A DNA stretch of 15,433 nucleotides from Firmicutes bacterium UBA3553 (GCA_002381185.1 DFOA01000060.1:1-15433), one strand, 5' to 3'; numbered from the stretch's first letter, positions 6,168 through 13,886 are shown. Numbers and translations are program-made. Notes: generated by a model from the letters alone, not told the origin.

Positions 6168-6182
6168 AAGTAAACGATTGCA
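6168..6182 (+). promoter_or_regulatory. cre-like catabolite repression site
   Basis: AAGTAAACGATTGCA matches the consensus WTGNAANCGNWNNCW at all but its second position. It sits directly on the predicted transcription start, where bound CcpA would block initiation or early elongation. Carbon catabolite repression of a sugar importer is expected, but the site is a sequence match only. Confidence 0.45.
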
Positions 6183-6232
6183 TTATATAGTGTAATCTAT
6201 CTACTCAAAATTAAGAAGGGGGATTAATTAAA

Positions 6233-7342
6233 ATGAGTAATAAGAAGGCAATAGTTTTTGTAGTTATTTTAGCGATGGTTTTAGGAACATTAGCAGGTTG
6301 TTCAACAGGGGTTTCCAGCGGTAATACGGTAGATGTCGGTATAGTACTGCCAACAAAGGATGAACCGAGATGGGTTCAAGATGAAACTAGATTTAAAGAA
6401 GCATTAAAGAGTACTGACTATTCAGTTGAAATACTTTTTAGTCAAGGTTCTTCTGCTAATGAGAAACAAAATGTAGAATCACTTATCACTAAGGGGATAA
6501 AAGTTCTTATAATATGCCCACACGATGGTGATGGAGCTGCAGCAGCCGCTGAAGCTGCTAAAGCTGAAGGCATTACTGTTATATCCTATGACAGACTTAT
6601 AACAGGAACAAAAGCGGTAGATTACTACGTAACCTTTGATAGCGTTGCTGTAGGTGAGGCGCAAGGGCAATATTTAGTAGATAAGGCAACCGGAAGCGGA
6701 AATCCACTATATCTATATGCAGGTGCTGCATCTGATAACAATGCTTTTTTATTTTTCGAAGGTGCCTGGAATGTATTACAGCCTAAGATTGCTGACGGTA
6801 CATTTGTAATTAAAAATTCTTCGGAAGCAGTTGCACTGCAAAATAAGGCTACACTAACAAGAGATGAAATGGGAAAGATTATAGGTCAGGTTACTACAAA
6901 CTGGGATTTCAATGAAGCTAAAAATAAAGCAGAAGCTCATCTAACATCTGCCTCTGCTTCTGACAAGGGAAATGTATTTATATTGGCGCCAAACGATGGA
7001 ACTGCAAGATCAATAGCAGATACTTTCGTGGCAGACAAAGATATAAAATCATATGTAATTACTGGTCAGGATGCAGAAATAGCGTCAGTACAATACATAA
7101 TAGATGGAAAACAAACTATGACAGTATTTAAGGATGTCCGCAGCCTGGTTAAAGACTCCATAGATATGGCAGTAGCTATACTAGGCGGAAAAACTCCGGA
7201 AACTACAGGATCATACAACAACAATGCAACTGATGTACCAGCTAAACAAACAGAAGTTGTAGTAGTAGATCAAGATAATGTGAAAGCAGCATTGGTTGAT
7301 TCCGGTTATTATGATGCATCTACGTTTACTAATTTAAAATAA
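6233..7342 (+). CDS. chvE: ChvE-type multiple-monosaccharide ABC transporter substrate-binding lipoprotein
   Basis: A 369-residue extracellular sugar-binding protein of the periplasmic-binding-protein type I class. The signal peptide ends in the lipobox LAGC with C23 as the lipidated cysteine, so it is anchored outside the membrane as in Gram-positive importers. The mature region begins VDVGIVLPTKDEPRWVQD, the strand that opens ChvE/XylF-type binding proteins. It later shows IICPHDGDGAAAAAEAA, VISYDRLI and ITGQDAEIASVQYI, all typical of this group. Start: ATG with AAGGGGG about 10 bases upstream. It is first in an operon with an ATPase and a permease. ChvE-group systems take up xylose, arabinose, glucose or galactose; which sugar applies here cannot be told from sequence. 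Confidence 0.87.
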   Translation: MSNKKAIVFVVILAMVLGTLAGCSTGVSSGNTVDVGIVLPTKDEPRWVQDETRFKEALKSTDYSVEILFSQGSSANEKQNVESLITKGIKVLIICPHDGDGAAAAAEAAKAEGITVISYDRLITGTKAVDYYVTFDSVAVGEAQGQYLVDKATGSGNPLYLYAGAASDNNAFLFFEGAWNVLQPKIADGTFVIKNSSEAVALQNKATLTRDEMGKIIGQVTTNWDFNEAKNKAEAHLTSASASDKGNVFILAPNDGTARSIADTFVADKDIKSYVITGQDAEIASVQYIIDGKQTMTVFKDVRSLVKDSIDMAVAILGGKTPETTGSYNNNATDVPAKQTEVVVVDQDNVKAALVDSGYYDASTFTNLK

Positions 7343-7355
7343 TTGACTAAAAAAC

Positions 7356-7392
7356 GAAAATAGTGATAGCCATTTTGGCTTTCACTATTTTC
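7356..7392 (+). other. Intercistronic hairpin between binding-protein and ATPase genes
   Basis: GAAAATAGTGA and TCACTATTTTC form an 11-bp stem. It is continued after one T-T mismatch by AGCC / GGCT around a 5-nt loop. There is no long U-tract after it. Such hairpins after the binding-protein gene commonly protect its mRNA or partly end transcription, so that more binding protein than transporter is made. Confidence 0.65.
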
Positions 7393-7420
7393 TAATTAAT
7401 TTATTATAGGGAGTATTGTT

Positions 7421-8953
7421 ATGACTACGTATGATACAGGCTATATTTTGGAAATGAATAATATAACTAAGGACTTTCCGGGGGTCAAGGCTCTTAGCAA
7501 CGTAAATTTTAAGGTTAAAAGGGGGGAAATACATTGTTTAGTCGGAGAAAACGGTGCGGGAAAATCCACGCTTATGAAGGTTTTATCCGGTATTTATCCT
7601 TATGGACAATATGAAGGCGATATTATACTAAACAAAAATATTCAAAAATATAGTGGGATATCAGATAGTGAAAAAGCTGGAATTGCAATAATATATCAAG
7701 AATTAGCACTTATACCGGAAATGACAGTTTATGAGAACATTTTTCTGGGTCATGAAATAAAAAGCCGCTATACAATAAACTGGAATGAAACAATTGCAAG
7801 ATCAAAGGAGCTATTAAAAAAGGTCAATTTAAATATTAATCCAGCTGTTAAAATAAAGGATTTAGGAGTTGGCAGGCAACAATTAGTTGAAATTGCAAAG
7901 GCATTCAGCAAGAACGTAAAGCTTTTGATATTAGATGAACCAACAGCAGCATTAAATGAAGATGATTCTGAAAATCTATTGAATCTATTAAAGGAGCTTA
8001 AAGAAGAAGGAATAACATCAATTATGATTTCGCATAAATTAAAGGAAGTAATATCAATAGCTGATACAGTAACGGTTCTTAGGGATGGGAGGACAATTTG
8101 CTCATTAGATGCATCTAAATCTGAAGTAAATGAGAATACAATAATAAGAAACATGGTTGGCCGGGAAATAAATGATATTTATCCGAAAAGAGCAAGAAAA
8201 GAGCCGGGTGAAGTAATATTAGAAGTTAAAAATTGGTCTGCTTATTCAAATGATCTTGGCAGAAGTGTTTTAAAAAATATCAACTTTAATGTTAGAAAAG
8301 GTGAAGTAGTTGCTCTGGCAGGACTAATGGGTGCGGGAAGAACAGAGTTTGCTAATAGCATATTTGGAAATCCCAGGGAGTATAAACTCTCAGGAGAGCT
8401 TTTAATAAATGGAGAGCCAAAGAACTTTAAACATACTTCAGATGCAATAAAATCTGGTATTGCATATGTTACTGAAGATAGAAAAAAGGAAGGGCTTATA
8501 TTAATCCAAGATATAAAGAACAATATAACCCTTGGAAACCTAAAGTCACTGTCATCCAATGGAATTATAAATGAAAATGAGGAAATTAATGTAGCTAACA
8601 AATATAAAGATGATTTAACAATAAAGGCTCCCAGCATAGAGCAGTTATTAAGTAATTTAAGTGGTGGTAATCAACAAAAGGTATCCGTAGGAAAATGGTT
8701 ATTTACAGAGCCAAAAATATTGATTTTAGATGAACCAACTCGTGGTATCGATGTAGGAGCAAAGTATGAAATTTATACCATAATGAACCGATTAATCGAT
8801 GAAGGACTTAGCATTATAATGATATCCTCCGAATTACCTGAGGTATTGGGTATGAGTGATCGTATATATGTTATGGCTCATGGAGAAATCACAGGGGAAC
8901 TGGATATAAAAGATGCTACGCAGGACGAAATAATGAAAATGGCTACAAATTAA
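7421..8953 (+). CDS. mmsA: Multiple-monosaccharide ABC transporter, double ATP-binding protein
   Basis: A 510-residue protein with two fused ABC ATPase domains (about 8-250 and 262-505), the usual size for RbsA/XylG/MmsA-type sugar importer ATPases. Domain 1 has a full Walker A, GENGAGKST, at 42-50 and LLILDEPTAAL. Its signature is the degenerate form LGVGRQQL. Domain 2 has GLMGAGRTE at 301-309, with Arg in place of the Walker A Lys, as is normal in this family. It also has a canonical LSGGNQQ signature at 413-419 and ILDEPTRGIDVGAK. Start: ATG with GGGAG upstream. It lies 78 bp after the binding-protein gene and 21 bp before the permease gene. It powers import at the inner face of the membrane. 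Confidence 0.92.
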   Translation: MTTYDTGYILEMNNITKDFPGVKALSNVNFKVKRGEIHCLVGENGAGKSTLMKVLSGIYPYGQYEGDIILNKNIQKYSGISDSEKAGIAIIYQELALIPEMTVYENIFLGHEIKSRYTINWNETIARSKELLKKVNLNINPAVKIKDLGVGRQQLVEIAKAFSKNVKLLILDEPTAALNEDDSENLLNLLKELKEEGITSIMISHKLKEVISIADTVTVLRDGRTICSLDASKSEVNENTIIRNMVGREINDIYPKRARKEPGEVILEVKNWSAYSNDLGRSVLKNINFNVRKGEVVALAGLMGAGRTEFANSIFGNPREYKLSGELLINGEPKNFKHTSDAIKSGIAYVTEDRKKEGLILIQDIKNNITLGNLKSLSSNGIINENEEINVANKYKDDLTIKAPSIEQLLSNLSGGNQQKVSVGKWLFTEPKILILDEPTRGIDVGAKYEIYTIMNRLIDEGLSIIMISSELPEVLGMSDRIYVMAHGEITGELDIKDATQDEIMKMATN

Positions 8954-8974
8954 TTTAACTACGAGGGTATTAAT

Positions 8975-10198
8975 ATGGATTCTATTAGCAAGAAAGAAAA
9001 GAATATTAAGATAAATCTGCTTAATTATTTTAAAGAATTTAAAACATTACTCAGAAAAAACATTCGTGAATACGGCATGTTTATAGCATTATTTATAATT
9101 ATGATTACTTTTTCTGTTTTGACTAACGGCACATTCATGTCACCAAGAAATTTGAGTAACCTCATTAACTCTACCGGATATATTGCTGTACTTACAATTG
9201 GAATGACATTAATTTTAATAATCAGGCATATAGACTTATCTGTAGGATATGTTGCCGGGTTTCTGGGCGCAATTGTAGCGATATTGATGACATCTGTAAA
9301 ACTTAACACTGGTGTCAGTATATTGATAATACTTGCCATAGGAAGTGTTATTGGATTGTTCTATGGTTTCTTAATAGGTAAGGTTGGTATACCTGCCTTC
9401 GTGGTATCATTGGCAGGTATGTTGGTTTTTAGAGGATTGCTGATGTTGGCTACTCAAAAAACCGGAACCATTATAATACCAAATGATAGTTTTAATGATA
9501 TAGGTAACGGATTTATACCTGATCCATTAAAATTAGTTAATGGCTATCATTCCTTAACTCTGATTTTAGGATTAGCAGGGATTGTGCTTTATATAATAAC
9601 TGAATTAAGAACCAGAAAGAATATGCAGAAATATGAATTTGAAGTACTGTCAAAATCAATGTTTGTTTCGAAGCTTATATTTGTTTCTTTACTTATAGGA
9701 TATGTAATATGGATGTTATCCAGATATAATGGTTTATCATGGACAGTAGTAATTGTCCTGATAGTAACAGCTGTATATCACTTCTTAACCACAAAGACAG
9801 TTTTAGGAAGACAAATATATGCAATAGGCGGCAACCCGGAAGCAGCTAAATTAAGCGGTATAAATGTAACAAAAGTTACCTACTTCGTATTTGCATCTAT
9901 GAGTATGCTGGCCGCACTGGCAGGAGTACTATATACATCAAGACTTCAATCAGCAACTACAACCGCTGGAGTTGGATTTGAACTGGATGCAATTGCTGCA
10001 GCATATGTAGGAGGAGTCTCAACATCTGGGGGAGTAGGTAAGATAACAGGATCTCTGATAGGTGCTTTGGTAATGTCGTCGCTGACAAGCGGAATGAATC
10101 TAATGGGAGTGGATATATCATATCAATATATTATAAGAGGAATCATACTTGTAGTGGCAGTAATATTTGACATAATTACCAGAAGAAAAAAAGGCTAA
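8975..10198 (+). CDS. mmsB: Multiple-monosaccharide ABC transporter permease
   Basis: A 407-residue membrane protein of the RbsC/XylH permease family (BPD_transp_2). The N-terminus is a charged cytoplasmic stretch of about 30 residues, followed by roughly ten or eleven membrane segments. Diagnostic segments are GMTLILIIRHIDLSVGYVAG near residues 77-96, VGIPAFVVSLAGMLVFRGLL, YAIGGNPEAAKLSGINV, and the C-terminal AAAYVGGVSTSGGVGKITGSLIGAL. The length suits the longer XylH/MmsB branch rather than the ~320-residue RbsC branch. Start: ATG after ACGAGGGT. Last gene of the operon, ending directly before a strong terminator. Confidence 0.92.
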   Translation: MDSISKKEKNIKINLLNYFKEFKTLLRKNIREYGMFIALFIIMITFSVLTNGTFMSPRNLSNLINSTGYIAVLTIGMTLILIIRHIDLSVGYVAGFLGAIVAILMTSVKLNTGVSILIILAIGSVIGLFYGFLIGKVGIPAFVVSLAGMLVFRGLLMLATQKTGTIIIPNDSFNDIGNGFIPDPLKLVNGYHSLTLILGLAGIVLYIITELRTRKNMQKYEFEVLSKSMFVSKLIFVSLLIGYVIWMLSRYNGLSWTVVIVLIVTAVYHFLTTKTVLGRQIYAIGGNPEAAKLSGINVTKVTYFVFASMSMLAALAGVLYTSRLQSATTTAGVGFELDAIAAAYVGGVSTSGGVGKITGSLIGALVMSSLTSGMNLMGVDISYQYIIRGIILVVAVIFDIITRRKKG

Positions 10199-10202
10199 GG
10201 CG

Positions 10203-10230
10203 AGGCGAAGAGAAATCTTCGCCTTTCTTC
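10203..10230 (+). terminator. Intrinsic terminator of the sugar ABC operon
   Basis: A 9-bp stem AGGCGAAGA / TCTTCGCCT with a GAAA tetraloop is followed by TTCTTC. It begins five bases after the permease stop codon. Confidence 0.85.
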
Positions 10231-10266
10231 ATTATACAGTGATGTTTTACTTCTTATTTGAGATTT

Positions 10267-10304
10267 AAAAAAAATTAAAAGACACCGACCTGTCACAGTC
10301 GGTG
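10267..10304 (-). terminator. Intrinsic terminator of spoIIID
   Basis: On the minus strand CACCGAC / GTCGGTG (10304-10298 and 10289-10283, 8-nt loop) is followed by TTTTAATTTTTTTT. It faces the terminator of the ABC operon and separates the two convergent units. Confidence 0.85.
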
Positions 10305-10323
10305 CCTCTCATCAATTGGTTAA

Positions 10324-10599
10324 TTACATATTGCTTACTTTTTCATGGTCATGTGCTTCTTTATATTTTAAGCGAGTAGCTTTACCTCCCCTAATGTGTC
10401 TTTCAGATTTGTTTTTAAGCAAAACTTTTTTGACTTCGCTTGCAGCTGGAGGGTTCAGTTTGGGAAGACGTTCTGTAACATCCTTATGGACTGTGCTTTT
10501 GCTGACGCCGAATTTTTTTGCCGTCTGCCTTACAGTAGATTCAGTACTTATAATATATTCCGCGATTTCCATGGCTCTCCGTTCTATGTAATCTTTCAT
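10324..10599 (-). CDS. spoIIID: Stage III sporulation transcriptional regulator SpoIIID
   Basis: A 91-residue DNA-binding protein matching the SpoIIID family along its whole length. It starts MKDYIERRAMEIAEYIISTESTVRQTAKKFGVS with a central helix-turn-helix (TVRQTAKKFGVSKSTVHKDVTERL, about 22-45), followed by the basic C-terminal part ERHIRGGKATRLKYK. In the mother cell it represses or activates many sigma-E genes and helps switch to sigma-K. Start: ATG with AAGGGGG upstream. It lies 74 bp downstream of spoIIQ in the same direction and probably has its own sigma-E-type promoter in that gap. Confidence 0.96.
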   Translation of the reverse strand: MKDYIERRAMEIAEYIISTESTVRQTAKKFGVSKSTVHKDVTERLPKLNPPAASEVKKVLLKNKSERHIRGGKATRLKYKEAHDHEKVSNM

Positions 10600-10636
10600 G
10601 TTTAACCCCCTTTGGCATTATACCGTCTTATTTACA

Positions 10637-10666
10637 TTTTTATGCATTTCTTTGTCCTATTAGAAC
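10637..10666 (-). promoter_or_regulatory. Candidate sigma-E promoter of spoIIID
   Basis: On the minus strand, CATAAAAA (10644-10637) resembles the sigma-E -10 element CATACAMT. GTTCTAA lies 15 bases upstream (10666-10660). The same GTTCTAA plus CATAAAA pair occurs before spoIID, supporting a shared sigma factor. The -35 match to the B. subtilis consensus is poor. Confidence 0.35.
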
Positions 10667-10673
10667 TTATACT

Positions 10674-11384
10674 TTAATTAATATAGTCCATTGGGTTAAC
10701 ATTTTTGCCATCAACAATCAATTCAAAGTGAAGATGTGCGCCGTCAGATGCTTCAATACTTGCTGTTTTTCCTACATTTCCTATTGCCTGACCTTGCTGC
10801 ACCTGTTCTCCGACCTTAACACTTGCTGATACTAAATTGCTGTAAAGTGTTTTAATGTTGTTTCCATGATCTATAACAATTTCTGTACCTGTTAATTCTG
10901 AAGTGTTAACAGATTCTACAGTACCTGCTAATGCAGATTCAATTAATAATGTGTCTTTAGGCTTAATATCAACGCCCTTATGTACTCTCCATTCTCCTAT
11001 AGACTCGTAATAAACCAGGTCGTCCATTGTGAACTCTCTGTATATCTCACCCGCTAACGGAGTTCTCATTGATTTTAAATCAATGTCATTAGTTTTTTCT
11101 TCTTCATCAGTATCCTTGTTGGCATTTTCATAGTCTCCAATTATACCTTCAACATAATCCTGGTAAGGATCCATATTAGCTCCTATTTCTTCATCTTCTG
11201 TATCTTTTTTCGCCAAGTTATTTTCTCCGTTCGGACCAGGACTTGAAGTATATCTCCAAACTATTGCAGTAGCTAAAAGAACAACACAAAGGGCAATTAT
11301 AAAGAAACTTGTATCCTTATGTTTTAGTCTAATAAAGAAATTCTGCATTTTCATTTTTGCATTTTTTAATCTGTTGTTTTTCAT
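10674..11384 (-). CDS. spoIIQ: SpoIIQ, forespore M23/LytM-domain membrane protein
   Basis: A 236-residue bitopic membrane protein with a basic cytoplasmic N-terminus, one membrane segment (about 26-44), an acidic linker (about 50-105) and a C-terminal LytM peptidase domain (about 108-236). Zinc ligands are present: HKGVD (H135, D139) and HLH (H217, H219). The B. subtilis protein lost part of this site, whereas clostridial SpoIIQ proteins usually keep it. SpoIIQ spans the forespore membrane and pairs with SpoIIIAH to link the two cells during engulfment. Start: ATG with AGGAGG upstream. It lies upstream of spoIIID and is divergent from spoIID, which supports the assignment over a generic cell-wall peptidase. 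Confidence 0.85.
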   Translation of the reverse strand: MKNNRLKNAKMKMQNFFIRLKHKDTSFFIIALCVVLLATAIVWRYTSSPGPNGENNLAKKDTEDEEIGANMDPYQDYVEGIIGDYENANKDTDEEEKTNDIDLKSMRTPLAGEIYREFTMDDLVYYESIGEWRVHKGVDIKPKDTLLIESALAGTVESVNTSELTGTEIVIDHGNNIKTLYSNLVSASVKVGEQVQQGQAIGNVGKTASIEASDGAHLHFELIVDGKNVNPMDYIN

Positions 11385-11422
11385 ACAATCCTCCTGTTTA
11401 ATACTTCTTTATTACCTGATGA

Positions 11423-11451
11423 TAGTGTGTCCCATTTTTTTTATTTAATAC
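11423..11451 (-). promoter_or_regulatory. Candidate sigma-F-type promoter of spoIIQ
   Basis: On the minus strand GGACACACTA (11432-11423) resembles the forespore -10 consensus GGNNANAHTR, and GTATT (11451-11447) resembles the -35 GYWTA. The 14-base spacer is shorter than usual. Forespore expression is expected for spoIIQ. Confidence 0.35.
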
Positions 11452-11478
11452 AAAATTGTTCTAAAATTTTTATTTGCT

Positions 11479-11486
11479 CATAAAAT
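11479..11486 (+). promoter_or_regulatory. Candidate sigma-E -10 element of spoIID
   Basis: CATAAAAT differs at one position from the sigma-E -10 consensus CATACAMT. GTTCTAA (11458-11464) lies 14 bases upstream and recurs in front of spoIIID. The start point would be near 11494, about 30 bases before the chosen start codon. Mother-cell expression of spoIID is known in the family. Confidence 0.38.
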
Positions 11487-11522
11487 GTATAGTAAAACTT
11501 ATGATAAAGGGGGTTGATTTTT

Positions 11523-12575
11523 TTGTTTAACCGTTTAATTTATGCGCTTGTTATATTTATTATGCTTTTGACTATACCTAATATTTCGCTGAACTTTCTT
11601 GAACACAAAATGAATATGCCAAGTGCAGCAGAAATTACAGAGGAGGAAAAGAATCAAATTATTGAAAAAACAAGAGATTACGAGGAACCTGAGGAGTTAG
11701 CAAAAACAAACATCACAGAGCCGGAATCAATCAAGGTTTTCAACCTGAAAACCAACGAAGTAATGGTTATTAACTTTGAAGAGTACTTGAAAGGCGTTAT
11801 TGCATCTGAAATGCCTGCAGAGTTTAATATTGAAGCATTAAAAGCCCAGAGTGTTACTTCAAGAACATATTTACTATACAGATTAAAGAAATATCCCGAA
11901 GGGCAGCCAGAGCATTTAGGTGCACCTGTATGTACCGGAGTTCATTGCCAGGTATGGACTTCAAAGGAGGATTTAATTGCATCTCACGAGGATGGGTGGT
12001 ATGAAAAATATTGGAGTAAAATTGAAGAGGCTGTAAGTTCAACTGATGGTCAAATACTGACCTATGAAGGAAAGATAATTGAACCGCTGTTTCATTCAAC
12101 CAGCGGAGGAAGGACTGAAAATTCAGAAGAAGTATTTTCAACTGCTGTACCATATTTAAGAAGTGTGGAAAGTCCATATGAAGGAGAAGCTCCAAAACTT
12201 CATGATTCCGTTAAGATAACGGTGGATGAATTTATCAGCAAAATAAAATCTGTATACGGTAATTTAAATATTTCAAAAGATAATCTGCGTGAAAAAATAC
12301 AATTGGGAGAAGTCAGTGAAGGAGGTAAAATCAAAACTATTTACATAGATAATACTGAGATCACAGGCAGAGAAATGAGATCTCTTTTTAATTTGAATTC
12401 AACTGATTTCAATTTTATCCAATCAGGAAATGAAATTGAAATTGTAACAACCGGTTACGGACACGGAGTGGGAATGAGCCAGTGGGGCGCTGATGGAATG
12501 GCTGATGAAGGCTATAATTATAGGGAAATATTGAAGCATTATTTTACTGATGTGGAGATAGTAAGCATGAAATGA
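11523..12575 (+). CDS. spoIID: SpoIID, stage II sporulation lytic transglycosylase
   Basis: SpoIID cleaves peptidoglycan glycan strands during engulfment, acting with SpoIIP and SpoIIM at the mother-cell membrane. The protein has one N-terminal membrane segment (about 4-20) and then the SpoIID domain. FEEYLKGVIASEMP contains the likely catalytic E96; CTGVHC gives C137 and H141, matching the Cys/His zinc site of clostridial SpoIID. The C-terminus has GYGHGVGMSQWG at 311-322. An upstream TTG at 11514 would directly abut the ribosome binding site AAAGGGGG (11506-11513). I therefore chose the in-frame TTG at 11523, nine bases beyond it, giving 350 residues. Divergent from spoIIQ. Confidence 0.94.
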   Translation: MFNRLIYALVIFIMLLTIPNISLNFLEHKMNMPSAAEITEEEKNQIIEKTRDYEEPEELAKTNITEPESIKVFNLKTNEVMVINFEEYLKGVIASEMPAEFNIEALKAQSVTSRTYLLYRLKKYPEGQPEHLGAPVCTGVHCQVWTSKEDLIASHEDGWYEKYWSKIEEAVSSTDGQILTYEGKIIEPLFHSTSGGRTENSEEVFSTAVPYLRSVESPYEGEAPKLHDSVKITVDEFISKIKSVYGNLNISKDNLREKIQLGEVSEGGKIKTIYIDNTEITGREMRSLFNLNSTDFNFIQSGNEIEIVTTGYGHGVGMSQWGADGMADEGYNYREILKHYFTDVEIVSMK

Positions 12576-12596
12576 TAATTATTAATTAAAACTAGT

Positions 12597-12632
12597 TTAT
12601 GTTATTGCGCTGAAGCAATAACATAACTTTTT
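12597..12632 (+). terminator. Intrinsic terminator of spoIID
   Basis: A 12-bp stem TTATGTTATTGC / GCAATAACATAA with a 6-nt loop is followed by CTTTTT, 21 bp after the stop codon. Confidence 0.8.
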
Positions 12633-12633
12633 A

Positions 12634-12662
12634 TGTACAATAAATTTTTTATATGTTATGAT
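12634..12662 (+). promoter_or_regulatory. Probable sigma-A promoter of the HesB-like gene
   Basis: TGTACA (12634-12639), 17 bases, then TATGAT (12657-12662) with an extended TG at -15/-14. The -35 element is weak. The start point would be near 12669, 30 bases before the start codon. Confidence 0.45.
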
Positions 12663-12698
12663 TAAGTTACGAATAATATAGTCAGAAAGGATAATAAA

Positions 12699-13037
12699 AT
12701 GATTTTTATAAATGATAAAGCGTATAATGAATTTAAAAAACTATTAGATGATGCTAAGGTTGAATCTTATAATATCAGAATAGGTTTAGATAGAATCGGA
12801 TGCAGTGGTCCGATATTTAGTGTATATGTGGATGAGGTAACTGACAAGGACGATGTAGAAAAAATAAAGGATGTTTCATTTATTGTTGAAAAATCTTTGA
12901 ATGAACAATATGGCGGATTTATTATTGTCTCAAGCGAAGAAAACAACGGAAACGGCGTTGGGCTTAAGCCCGTGGTTCAGTCGGCATCAGAAGGGTGCGG
13001 CGGCGGATGTGGGGGCTGCGGAGGCGGCTGCCATTAA
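12699..13037 (+). CDS. HesB/IscA-like protein with Cys-Gly-rich tail
   Basis: A 112-residue protein resembling the HesB/IscA (A-type Fe-S carrier) fold. The first cysteine motif, RIGCSGP (C35), is present in a beta-rich N-terminal part of about 95 residues. The usual C-terminal CGCG motif is replaced by a glycine-rich tail holding C100, C104, C107, C111 and a final H112. I recall a group of small HesB-related (seleno)proteins with similar layout; here all relevant codons are ordinary TGC or TGT, with no in-frame TGA. A role in binding or delivering metal or Fe-S clusters is plausible but unproven. Start: ATG preceded by GAAAGGA. It is a single gene between terminators. Confidence 0.75.
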   Translation: MIFINDKAYNEFKKLLDDAKVESYNIRIGLDRIGCSGPIFSVYVDEVTDKDDVEKIKDVSFIVEKSLNEQYGGFIIVSSEENNGNGVGLKPVVQSASEGCGGGCGGCGGGCH

Positions 13038-13052
13038 TCTATTTTTATATTT

Positions 13053-13087
13053 AAAAAAAGATTTGTGCGTTGCACAAATCTTTTTTT
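13053..13087. terminator. Perfect bidirectional terminator between HesB-like gene and rpsR
   Basis: AAAAAAAGATTTGTGC and its exact reverse complement flank a GTT loop, so each strand has a GC-containing stem followed by seven T residues. It ends the rightward HesB-like transcript and the leftward rpsF-ssb-rpsR transcript. Confidence 0.93.
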
Positions 13088-13105
13088 CTTATTCATTCAA
13101 TTATA

Positions 13106-13375
13106 TTAGTCTGCTACATATGGCAATAATGCTATTGTTCTTGCTCTCTTTATAGCTCTTGTTACCATTCTTTGATGCTTAGCACAAGCACCTGTGATTC
13201 TTCTTGGTAATATTTTACCTCTTTCAGTTGTATATTTCTTTAACTTTCCAAGGTCTTTATAATCTATATGTGTTGTCTTTTCCTGACAGAATTGGCACAC
13301 TTTTTTACGAGGTCTTCTTTTTTGACCATAGCTTTTTTCGCCTTTATCGTTTCTATCATTTTGTCTTGAACTCAT
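13106..13375 (-). CDS. rpsR: 30S ribosomal protein S18 (bS18)
   Basis: An 89-residue basic protein matching bS18 throughout (THIDYKDLGKLKKYTTERGKILPRRITG, then RAIKRARTIALLPYV at the end). It has a KVCQFC pair (C27, C30) and CAKH (C64, H67), giving the set of possible zinc ligands seen in Cys-containing S18 variants. B. subtilis S18 lacks this set. S18 binds S6 on the platform of the small subunit. Start: ATG with AAGGAGG upstream, 31 bp after ssb. Last gene of the rpsF-ssb-rpsR operon. Confidence 0.97.
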   Translation of the reverse strand: MSSRQNDRNDKGEKSYGQKRRPRKKVCQFCQEKTTHIDYKDLGKLKKYTTERGKILPRRITGACAKHQRMVTRAIKRARTIALLPYVAD

Positions 13376-13406
13376 TGATATTTCCTCCTTCCCTGATTAT
13401 AATCAA

Positions 13407-13868
13407 TTAAAATGGGATATCTTCGTCATCTACCGGTTGGAAAATATCATTATCTTCATCTGGGAAATCTCCGAAAAAGCTGCTATCTGGCTGAACCGGT
13501 CTTCCTTGCTGCGGTGATGATGATTGGTCTTTCCCACCAATAAATTCTACTCTATCTGCTATAATATCTGTTGTATATCTTTTTTCGCCTGTCTGTGAAG
13601 TATAACTTCCTGTTGAAATCCTGCCGTGGACTGCGCACATACGACCTTTTGCAAGATAGTTGGCACAATTTTCAGCCTGTTTTCCAAAAACAGTTATACT
13701 TATAAAATCCGCTGTAGGTTTACCTTGACTAATAGCTTGTTGTTTCTTTTCTCCAAACAATTCTTTATCTACGGCTAATGTAAATCTAGCAACAGCCATT
13801 CCTGAAGAAGGTATAAATCTTAATTCAGGATCTCGGGCTAATCTTCCTACTAATACAACACTATTCAT
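13407..13868 (-). CDS. ssb: Single-stranded DNA-binding protein
   Basis: A 153-residue SSB. The OB-fold occupies about residues 1-105 (starting MNSVVLVGRLARDPELRF, with TADFISITVFGKQAENCANYLAKG), followed by a Gln/Pro/Ser-rich linker. The C-terminal acidic tip DDEDIPF is the docking site for replication and repair proteins. SSB coats single-stranded DNA during replication, repair and recombination. Start: ATG preceded by GAGG. It lies between rpsF (18 bp upstream) and rpsR, the standard Firmicutes order. Confidence 0.97.
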   Translation of the reverse strand: MNSVVLVGRLARDPELRFIPSSGMAVARFTLAVDKELFGEKKQQAISQGKPTADFISITVFGKQAENCANYLAKGRMCAVHGRISTGSYTSQTGEKRYTTDIIADRVEFIGGKDQSSSPQQGRPVQPDSSFFGDFPDEDNDIFQPVDDEDIPF

Positions 13869-13886
13869 ACTTTTTCCTCTTTTTTA

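Noticed and set aside
10316..10605. Open frames on the plus strand over spoIIID
   Set aside because: Antisense shadows of a clear SpoIIID gene on the minus strand, with no ribosome binding site or family match.
12901..13155. Plus-strand frame overlapping the HesB-like tail and the bidirectional terminator
   Set aside because: It runs through a perfect terminator into antisense rpsR; its composition is an effect of the Cys-Gly tail codons in another frame.
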